Shown piece by piece: positions 58,039 to 64,000 of a DNA stretch of 64,000 nucleotides. A model generated the notes under the pieces. It saw only the letters and a program-made list of their open reading frames with translations. It was not told where the DNA came from and made no database searches. Positions within the stretch are counted from its first letter, which is position 1. Each line of letters opens with the position of its first letter. The translations under genes were made by a program, and so were the position numbers. Origin of the DNA: Isoptericola halotolerans (lineage in GTDB: Bacteria; Actinomycetota; Actinomycetes; Actinomycetales; Cellulomonadaceae); the NCBI RefSeq assembly GCF_003003075.1, contig NZ_PVTX01000002.1, positions 431,556 through 495,555 on the forward strand, given 5' to 3'.

Positions 58039-58970
58039 GCACGCAGACCACGGCCACGGGGCGCGACCCCGGGGCCACGGGACAGCCACCGGGGAGGTCA
58101 CGCCGTCGCACCCGGCACGCCGGGGCCCTGACGGTGCTCGTCGTGCCGTTCTTCGTCCTGTTCACGCTGTTCTACCTGGTGCCCATCGGCTACGCGGTGT
58201 TCCGGTCGTTCCGCACGGTGGAGCGCGAGGGGACGTTCGGGCCGGCGACCGAGGTGTTCGGCGGGCTGACGCAGTACGAGCAGGTCTTCGCGTCCGAGGC
58301 GTTCTGGGCCTCGCTGGGCCGCGTGCTGCTGTTCGGCGTCGTCCAGGTGCCCGTCATGCTCGGGCTCGCCCTGGTCCTCGCGCTGCTCATCGACTCGCCG
58401 CTCGTGCGCGGCAAGCGGTTCTACCGCCTGGCGTTCTTCGCCCCGTACGCCGTGCCCGGCGTGATCGCAGCGATCATGTGGGGCTTCCTGTACTCGCCGA
58501 GCCTGTCGCCCTTCACCGCGGTGACGAGCAGCGTCCCGCTGCTCGGCGGCGGGCTGGTGCTGTGGGCGATCGCGAACGTCGTCACCTGGGTCTACGCGGG
58601 CTACAACATGCTCATCATCTACTCCGCGCTGCAGGCGATCCCGGGCGAGATCTACGAGGCGGCACGCATCGACGGTGCCGGCCAGCTGCGCATCGCCTGG
58701 TCGGTGAAGATCCCGCTGGTGGTGCCCGCCCTGGTGCTGACCGGCGTGTTCTCCATCATCGGCACGCTGCAGCTGCTCACCGAGCCGCAGGTGTTCCGGT
58801 CCTTCACCACCTCGGTCAGCTCGACCTTCACCCCGAACCTCGTGGTGTACACGACCTCGACGGTGCCGAACTTCAACCTCGCCGCCGCCTTCTCCGTGGT
58901 GCTGGCGCTGCTGACGTTCGTGCTGTCGTTCGTGTTCCTGCGCCTGACGCAGAGGAAGGCCTTCCAGTGA
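58035..58970 (+). CDS. Sugar ABC transporter permease (MalF-like)
   Basis: The protein has 311 residues with six predicted helices; the first is ALTVLVVPFFVLFTLFYLVPIGYAVF after an Arg/His-rich tail. The EAA loop is YEAARIDGAGQLRIAWSVKIPLVVP. It overlaps GH42 and the next permease by 4 bases. It is one half of the third CUT1 importer of this window. Confidence 0.95.
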   Translation: MSTQTTATGRDPGATGQPPGRSRRRTRHAGALTVLVVPFFVLFTLFYLVPIGYAVFRSFRTVEREGTFGPATEVFGGLTQYEQVFASEAFWASLGRVLLFGVVQVPVMLGLALVLALLIDSPLVRGKRFYRLAFFAPYAVPGVIAAIMWGFLYSPSLSPFTAVTSSVPLLGGGLVLWAIANVVTWVYAGYNMLIIYSALQAIPGEIYEAARIDGAGQLRIAWSVKIPLVVPALVLTGVFSIIGTLQLLTEPQVFRSFTTSVSSTFTPNLVVYTTSTVPNFNLAAAFSVVLALLTFVLSFVFLRLTQRKAFQ

Positions 58971-59869
58971 GCATCCTGACCCGCACCGAGGGCTACGGCC
59001 CGACGGCGGCCCCGGACTCCCGCGGGGTCCGCGAGCGCCCGATGTCCCGCCTCGTGGCGTTCGTGATCATGGGCGCCTTCACCCTGTACTTCCTCGTGCC
59101 GATCTGGTGGCTGGCGGTGGCGTCCACCAAGTCGCGCGGCCAGTTCGCCTCGACGGCGGGGCTGTGGTTCGCGGACTTCCACCTGTGGGACAACCTGACG
59201 TACCTGTTCACCTACGACGGCGGCGTGTACCTGCGCTGGCTCGGCAACGCCGTGATCTACGCGGGGGTGGGTGCGCTGCTGGGCACCCTGCTGGCCTCGA
59301 TGTGCGGGTACGCGCTCGGCAAGTACGTGTTCCGCGGCCGCAACCTGCTCTTCAACGTGATCCTCGGCGGGGTGCTGGTGCCCGTCACGGCGCTCGCCCT
59401 GCCGCTGTTCCTCATCTTCAGCGCGGTGGACCTGACCAACACGTACTGGTCGGTGTTCCTGCCGAGCCTGGTGAGCCCGTTCGGCGTCTACCTCGCGCGG
59501 ATCTACGCCGCGGCGAGCGTGCCCGACGAGCTGCTCGAGGCGGCCCGCCTCGATGGTTCCGGGGAGGTGCGCACGTTCTTCACCGTGTCGGTGCGGCTCA
59601 TGGCACCGGCGCTGGTGACCATCTTCCTGTTCCAGTTCGTGACCATCTGGAACAACTTCTTCCTGCCCCTGGTGATGCTCTCGGACGAGAAGCTCTACCC
59701 CGTCACCCTCGGCCTGTACGCGTGGAACTCCCAGACGAACGCCGTCCCGGAGCTGCGCACCGCCGTCATCGTCGGCGCGTTCGTGGCCATCGTCCCGCTC
59801 ATCCTCGCCTTCCTCGGGCTGCAGCGCTTCTGGCGCGGAGGCCTGGCTGCCGGCGGCGTCAAGGCATGA
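58967..59869 (+). CDS. Carbohydrate ABC transporter permease (MalG-like)
   Basis: The protein has 300 residues from a GTG that overlaps the previous stop (GTGA). It has six predicted helices, the first LVAFVIMGAFTLYFLVPIWWLAVA. The EAA loop is LEAARLDGSGEVRTFFTVSVRLMAP and the C-terminus LGLQRFWRGGLAAGGVKA is typical. It pairs with the permease at 58035 and is followed after 65 bases by the binding protein. Confidence 0.95.
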   Translation: MSILTRTEGYGPTAAPDSRGVRERPMSRLVAFVIMGAFTLYFLVPIWWLAVASTKSRGQFASTAGLWFADFHLWDNLTYLFTYDGGVYLRWLGNAVIYAGVGALLGTLLASMCGYALGKYVFRGRNLLFNVILGGVLVPVTALALPLFLIFSAVDLTNTYWSVFLPSLVSPFGVYLARIYAAASVPDELLEAARLDGSGEVRTFFTVSVRLMAPALVTIFLFQFVTIWNNFFLPLVMLSDEKLYPVTLGLYAWNSQTNAVPELRTAVIVGAFVAIVPLILAFLGLQRFWRGGLAAGGVKA

Positions 59870-59934
59870 CGCCCGCCGTCCCGACCCGCACGATCCCGAC
59901 CCGCAAGACCCCGCCCCGTTCAAGGAGGAACACC

Positions 59935-61275
59935 ATGAATCGCCACACCCTGGCCCGCTCCGGCGCGGCCGCCGTCGCCGGCACGCTCCTGCTCGCCGCC
60001 TGCTCCGGCGGCACCGACGACGGCGGGTCCGACGGCGCGGCCGACGCCTCGGCCTGCGAGCCGTCCGACGGTCCGGTCGAGCTGACGTACACCGGCTGGG
60101 TCCCCGGGATGGAGGACGCCATCGCGCTGTGGAACGAGGCCAACCCGGACATCCAGGTCACGTACAACACCGGACCGGCGGGCAACGCCGGCACCTACCA
60201 GGACTTCTTCAACCAGCTCGAGGCGGACCAGGCACCCGACCTGGGCCAGATCGAGTACGACACCCTGCCGAACTTCCGCGTCCAGGACGGGCTGGTGAAC
60301 ATCGCCGACTGCGCCGGGGTGATGGACGCCGGCGAGCAGTTCGTGGACTGGACGTGGCAGCAGGTCACGTTCGGCGAGGAGGGCTCGGTCTACGCGATCC
60401 CGCAGGACACGGGGCCCATGGCGATGTTCTACCGCGCCGACCTGTTCGAGGAGGCGGGCATCGAGGTGCCCACCACCTGGGACGAGTACGCCGAGGCCGC
60501 GCAGGCCATCCGTGACGAGGGCGCGTACATCACGCACTTCCCGCGCACGGACGTCAACTGGTTCGCCGGGCTGGTCTGGCAGGCCGAGGGCCGCTGGTTC
60601 GAGAACGACGGCGAGGCGTGGACGGTGGACCTGACCGGCCCGCAGTCGACCCAGGTGGCCGACTACTGGCAGGGCCTCATCGACGACGGCCTGGTGAAGG
60701 ACACCGCCGGGTTCTCCGACGAGTGGAACAACGAGCTCAACACCGGTGAGCTGTGGACCTGGGTCAGCGCCGTGTGGGGCAGCAACTCGATCTCCTCGGG
60801 CGCCCCGGACACCGCGGGCGACTGGGCCGTGGCCCCGATGCCGCAGTGGGAGCCGGGCGCGAACGCGGCCGGCAACTGGGGCGGGTCGAGCGTCGCGGTG
60901 CTGCAGGGCAGCGAGCACCCGTACGAGGCGGCGCAGTTCGCGCTGTGGCTGAACACCTCGGAGGAGTCGCTCACCGCGCTCAACCAGGGTGGTGGCCTCT
61001 ACCCGGCGACCACCGCGGGCCTGGAGCTGCCGGCGCTCAAGGAGGGTCTCGAGTTCTACGGTGACCAGGCCATCTTCGACGTCTTCGCCGACGCCGCGGC
61101 CGCCACCGACCCGAGCTTCACCTGGGGGCCGACGATGGCCCAGACCTACAACGACGTGGCCGACGGCTTCGGTGCCGCGCTCAGCGGCCAGGGCACCCTG
61201 CTCGACGCCCTGCAGGCCGGTCAGGAGGCCACGATCAGCACCCTGGAGTCGCAGTCCATCCCGGTGGCCGAGTGA
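59935..61275 (+). CDS. Extracellular sugar-binding lipoprotein (ABC importer)
   Basis: The protein has 446 residues with AAGGAGG 6 bases before the ATG. The lipoprotein signal is NRHTLARSGAAAVAGTLLLAAC with the lipobox LAAC (Cys23), followed by a Gly/Asp linker. The mature domain shows ELTYTGWVPGMEDAIALWNEANPDIQVTYNTGPAG, TYQDFFNQLEADQAPDLGQIEYDTLPNF, YAIPQDTGPMAMFYRADLFEEAGI and WGGSSVAVLQGSEH. It feeds the permeases at 58035 and 58967. Its stop overlaps the GTG start of the following GH36. Confidence 0.95.
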   Translation: MNRHTLARSGAAAVAGTLLLAACSGGTDDGGSDGAADASACEPSDGPVELTYTGWVPGMEDAIALWNEANPDIQVTYNTGPAGNAGTYQDFFNQLEADQAPDLGQIEYDTLPNFRVQDGLVNIADCAGVMDAGEQFVDWTWQQVTFGEEGSVYAIPQDTGPMAMFYRADLFEEAGIEVPTTWDEYAEAAQAIRDEGAYITHFPRTDVNWFAGLVWQAEGRWFENDGEAWTVDLTGPQSTQVADYWQGLIDDGLVKDTAGFSDEWNNELNTGELWTWVSAVWGSNSISSGAPDTAGDWAVAPMPQWEPGANAAGNWGGSSVAVLQGSEHPYEAAQFALWLNTSEESLTALNQGGGLYPATTAGLELPALKEGLEFYGDQAIFDVFADAAAATDPSFTWGPTMAQTYNDVADGFGAALSGQGTLLDALQAGQEATISTLESQSIPVAE

Positions 61276-63407
61276 CGTCGTCGGGCGACGTCCACCACCT
61301 CCGTGCCGCGGGCTCGAGCCTCGTGCTCGACGCCCGCGGCACGGGGGTGCCCGTGGTCGTCCACTGGGGCGCCGACCTCGGCGGGCTCGACCGGCACGCG
61401 CTGGAGGCGCTCGCGGACAGCCAGGTCCCCGCCGTCACCGCGAGCTCTCCCGACGTGCCGGTACGCGCCACGCTGCTGCCGCTCGCCGCGGACGGCTGGC
61501 CCGGCCTGCCGGGCCTCGCCGGCTGGCGGCCCACCGCACCAGACGACGGCGCGGCCCGGCGCCCGGCGCCCCGGCAGGTCCGCACGACGTCGGACGGCGG
61601 CACGGTCGCCGTGCTGCTGGCCGACCCGGCCGCCGGCCTGGAGGTCGCCGTCCGGCTGACCCTGCACGCCCAGGGGGTGCTCGAGGGCACGACGACGGTG
61701 ACCAACCGCGGCACGACGCCCTACGCCCTGGACCGGGTCGTGTCCACGCTGCCGCTGCCCACCCGCGCGACGGAGGTCCTCGACCTGTCCGGACGCTGGG
61801 CGGGGGAGCGGCGCCCGCAACGGGCCCCGCTGCGTGACGGCCTCTGGGAGCGCGGGACGCGGCACGGCCGCCCCGGGCACGACGCGCCCTTCGCCACGGT
61901 GGCCGGGACGCCCGGCTTCGGGTTCCGGTCCGGCGAGGTGTGGGGCGTCCACCACGCCTGGAGCGGCGACACCTCCGTGCGCGTCGAGCGGCTGGCCTCC
62001 GGGCACGCCGTCGTCGGCGCGGGCGAGATGTGGGGGCCGGGCGACGTCGTCGTGGGCCCGGGCGAGACGTACACCTCGCCGCGCACCCTCGCCGGCTGGT
62101 CCGCCGCCGGCCTCGACGGCCTGTCCGAGCGGTTCCACGCCTGGGTGCGCGCCCGCCCCGGACGCGCCACGCGTCCGCGCCCCGTCACCCTCAACACGTG
62201 GGAGGCGGTCTACTTCGAGCACGACCTCGACCGGCTGCGGGCGCTCGCCGACGCCGCCGCGCGCGTCGGCGTCGAGCGGTTCGTGCTCGACGACGGATGG
62301 TTCCGCGGACGCCGCGACGACCGGCGCGGGCTGGGGGACTGGACGGTCGACGAGGCCGTCTGGCCGGACGGCCTGCACCCGCTCGTGCAGCACGTGACCG
62401 GGCTGGGGATGGAGTTCGGGCTCTGGGTGGAGCCGGAGATGGTCAACGCGGACTCCGACGTCGCGCGGCGGCACCCCGAGTGGGTGCTGCGGGCGACCCC
62501 GGGTCGCGAGCCGCTGCCCTGGCGGTACCAGCAGGCGCTCGACCTGGCGCACCCGGACGCGTACGCGCACGTCCGGGACGCCGTCGTCGCCCTGCTGGAC
62601 GAGTACCCGATCACCTACCTCAAGTGGGACCAGAACCGCGACGTGCTCGATGCGCCCTCCCGCGGCCAGGTGCTCGCCACGCGGCGGCTCATGGACGAGC
62701 TGCGGGAACGCTTCCCGGCGCTCGAGATCGAGTCGTGCTCCTCCGGCGGGGGCAAGGTCGACCTCGACGTGCTGGACCGGACGGACCGGGTCTGGGCGTC
62801 CGACACCAACGACGCGCTGGAGCGCCAGGCGGTGCAGCGCTGGACCGGGCTGCTCGTGCCGCCCGAGCTCGTCGGCTCGCACGTCGGCGACGCGCGCTCG
62901 CACACCACCGGCCGCACCCACGACCTGTCGCTGCGGCTGGTCACCGCCCTGTTCGGGCACAGCGGCATCGAGGCGGACCTGACGCGTACCGCCCCCGAGG
63001 ACCTCGAGGCCGTCACGCGGTGGGTGCGGCTGGTCAAGGAGCTCCGACCGCTCGTCGCGGCGGGGACCACGGTGCGCGCCGACACCGCCGACGAGTGCTG
63101 GGTGCACGGGCTCGTCGGGCCCGGCGCGCAGGAGGCGGTCTACGCCCTCGTCACCCGGGCGGCGTCGTCGGCCGCCGTGCCGCCGGCGCTGCTGCTGCCG
63201 GGCCTGGACCCGCAGGACACCTACCGGGTGGAACGCGTCGACCTCGCCACGCCGCCGCTCGTGGTCGGCGACGCCCCGCCGCCCTGGTGGGCGTCGGGCG
63301 CCGTCGAGCTGCCCGGTGCTGCGCTCGCCGAGGTGGGCCTGCCGCTGCCCCCGCTCGCGCCCGAGCAGGGAGTCCTGCTGCGGGTGACGCGCAGCAGTGG
63401 CGCCTGA
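61272..63407 (+). CDS. GH36 alpha-galactosidase, second copy
   Basis: The protein has 711 residues from a GTG overlapping the previous stop. It has WEAVYFEHDLDRLRALADAAARVG, VLDDGWFRGRRDDRRG, GMEFGLWVEPEMVN, the nucleophile D453 in YLKWDQNRD and acid/base D511 in VWASDTNDALE. The architecture matches the GH36 at 22865 and the two are clear paralogues, but their N-terminal domains and operon partners differ. It should release alpha-galactose in the cytosol after uptake. With GH42 in the same operon the substrate may carry both alpha- and beta-galactosyl bonds. Its last codons and stop are part of the long hairpin at 63389. Confidence 0.95.
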   Translation: MTSSGDVHHLRAAGSSLVLDARGTGVPVVVHWGADLGGLDRHALEALADSQVPAVTASSPDVPVRATLLPLAADGWPGLPGLAGWRPTAPDDGAARRPAPRQVRTTSDGGTVAVLLADPAAGLEVAVRLTLHAQGVLEGTTTVTNRGTTPYALDRVVSTLPLPTRATEVLDLSGRWAGERRPQRAPLRDGLWERGTRHGRPGHDAPFATVAGTPGFGFRSGEVWGVHHAWSGDTSVRVERLASGHAVVGAGEMWGPGDVVVGPGETYTSPRTLAGWSAAGLDGLSERFHAWVRARPGRATRPRPVTLNTWEAVYFEHDLDRLRALADAAARVGVERFVLDDGWFRGRRDDRRGLGDWTVDEAVWPDGLHPLVQHVTGLGMEFGLWVEPEMVNADSDVARRHPEWVLRATPGREPLPWRYQQALDLAHPDAYAHVRDAVVALLDEYPITYLKWDQNRDVLDAPSRGQVLATRRLMDELRERFPALEIESCSSGGGKVDLDVLDRTDRVWASDTNDALERQAVQRWTGLLVPPELVGSHVGDARSHTTGRTHDLSLRLVTALFGHSGIEADLTRTAPEDLEAVTRWVRLVKELRPLVAAGTTVRADTADECWVHGLVGPGAQEAVYALVTRAASSAAVPPALLLPGLDPQDTYRVERVDLATPPLVVGDAPPPWWASGAVELPGAALAEVGLPLPPLAPEQGVLLRVTRSSGA

Positions 63408-63447
63408 GAGGCCTGTGACGTGGGTCTCTCAGGCGCCACTGCTGCGC
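63389..63447. terminator. 22-base-stem hairpin over the GH36 stop codon
   Basis: Positions 63389-63410 and 63426-63447 are exact complements (22 pairs, arm core GCAGCAGTGGCGCC) with a 15-base loop that can pair further by G-U. The stop TGA (63405-63407) is inside the left arm. It should terminate the LacI operon and shield the superoxide dismutase gene. Confidence 0.75.
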
Positions 63448-63472
63448 CTGAGAGGCCTGTGACGTGGGTCTC
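63400..63472. repeat. 29-base direct repeat next to the hairpin
   Basis: A 29-base sequence beginning GCGCCTGAGAGGCCTGTGAC and ending GTGGGTCTC occurs exactly at 63400-63428 and 63444-63472. The copies overlap the hairpin, so the right arm lies between them. The pattern looks like a partly duplicated repetitive element inserted at the end of the GH36 gene. Confidence 0.8.
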
Positions 63473-63474
63473 CG

Positions 63475-63505
63475 TTGACCTCAACCGGGGTGGAGGTCCT
63501 ACGGT
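63475..63505 (+). promoter_or_regulatory. Promoter of the superoxide dismutase gene
   Basis: TTGACC (63475-63480) and TACGGT (63500-63505) with a 19-base spacer lie 37 bases before the sod start. The -35 begins 3 bases after the second direct repeat, so the repeat borders the promoter. Confidence 0.55.
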
Positions 63506-63542
63506 CGGAGCACCTCACCCGCCACGGAAGGACGGATGCACG

Positions 63543-64000
63543 ATGCCCGTGTATACGCTGCCGGATCTGCCCTACGACTACAGCGCGCTCGAGCCGCACA
63601 TCAGCGGCAAGATCATGGAGCTGCACCACGACAAGCACCACGCCACCTACGTCGCGGGCGCGAACACCGCGCTGGAGAAGCTGGCCGAGGCCCGCGAGTC
63701 CGGCGACCTGGGCGCGGTCAACCTGCACGAGAAGAACCTCGCGTTCCACCTCGGCGGGCACACCAACCACACCGTGTTCTGGCACAACCTGTCCCCCGAG
63801 GGCGGCGGCGAGCCCGACGGCGAGCTGGCCGAGGCGATCAAGGACCAGTTCGGCTCCTTCGCCGCGTTCCAGGCCCACTTCGCCGCGACCGCCACCGGCA
63901 TCCAGGGCTCCGGCTGGGCCGTGCTCGGCTGGGACTCGATCGGCCAGCGCCTGGCCATCTTCCAGCTGTTCGACCAGCAGGCCAACGTCCCGGTCGGCAT
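63543..64000 (+). CDS. sodA: Mn/Fe superoxide dismutase, C-terminus cut by window edge
   Basis: An open frame of 152 codons runs to the window end. It begins [41 protein letters not shown], with the first metal His in ELHHDKHH, the second in [14 protein letters not shown], and the [10 protein letters not shown] strand. Two metal ligands (Asp and His in the DxWEHAY motif) lie beyond the edge. The enzyme converts superoxide to peroxide and oxygen in the cytosol. GGAAGGA is 11 bases upstream of the ATG. The gene has its own promoter after the hairpin. The residue set seen cannot separate Mn from Fe use. Confidence 0.95.
   Translation, partial: MPVYTLPDLPYDYSALEPHISGKIMELHHDKHHATYVAGANTALEKLAEARESGDLGAVNLHEKNLAFHLGGHTNHTVFWHNLSPEGGGEPDGELAEAIKDQFGSFAAFQAHFAATATGIQGSGWAVLGWDSIGQRLAIFQLFDQQANVPVG

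Noticed and set aside
1..64000. tRNA, rRNA, CRISPR array, transposase, integrase or riboswitch
   Set aside because: I looked for these on both strands, especially at the edges of the low-GC block and in longer spacers, and saw no convincing example. Ends of the island may lie to the left of the window.

Overview
The window is chromosomal DNA of a high-GC, Gram-positive actinobacterium. Most of it is over 70% G+C by eye. Genes are dense and often overlap by ATGA or GTGA. GTG starts are common, as are leaderless genes with a TANNNT -10 element about 6-7 bases before the start codon. The load of plant- and glycan-degrading enzymes fits Micrococcales such as Cellulomonas, Cellulosimicrobium or Isoptericola; I cannot fix the genus.

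Layout. (1) 1-5173 is a lower-GC accessory block that looks like an anti-phage island: a KAP P-loop NTPase cut by the left edge, two unrecognised genes and a Shedu (SduA/DUF4263) nuclease-like protein. (2) 5286-9899 holds an S66 LD-carboxypeptidase, a quinone oxidoreductase with a DUF1330 protein, a GlxA-type regulator and an AraC regulator. (3) 9955-17114 carries a giant DUF5107-TPR-GH35 fusion translationally coupled to a cellulase-like protein, facing the AraC gene. (4) 17102-21598 has a WYL regulator, an epoxide hydrolase, a cupin and a two-component system. (5) 21712-31658 is a LacI-controlled locus: GH36 alpha-galactosidase, two sugar permeases, a binding lipoprotein and a secreted multidomain hydrolase. 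(6) 31860-40610 is mostly housekeeping: AI-2E family exporter, small cytosolic protein, membrane polysaccharide deacetylase, DrrAB-like ABC exporter, DUF4097 protein with a ribbon-helix-helix regulator, MarR regulator and two NAD(P)-binding proteins. (7) 40700-43147 is a secreted GHL10 family glycosidase. (8) 43231-54696 is one long minus-strand operon: binding protein, two permeases, GntR/HutC regulator, ROK kinase, DUF4127, FAD oxidoreductase, NanE epimerase and GH38 alpha-mannosidase. (9) 54857-63407 is a second LacI locus: GH42 beta-galactosidase, two permeases, binding protein, GH36 alpha-galactosidase. (10) A Mn/Fe superoxide dismutase runs off the right end.

The main theme is uptake and intracellular breakdown of galactose- and mannose- or amino-sugar-containing oligosaccharides. 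Three CUT1-type importers each have a lipoprotein and two permeases but no ATPase gene, so they probably share an MsiK-like ATPase encoded elsewhere. Several loci carry clear operator pairs that match the regulator next door: a 21-base direct repeat around the GH36 promoter, DasR/NagR-like sites around the promoter of the NanE operon, and 18-base palindromes before GH42. The best candidates for undescribed biology are the NanE-ROK-GH38-DUF4127-FAD operon, the DUF5107-GH35 fusion and the two unknown genes beside Shedu. No rRNA, tRNA, CRISPR array, transposase or integrase was recognised.
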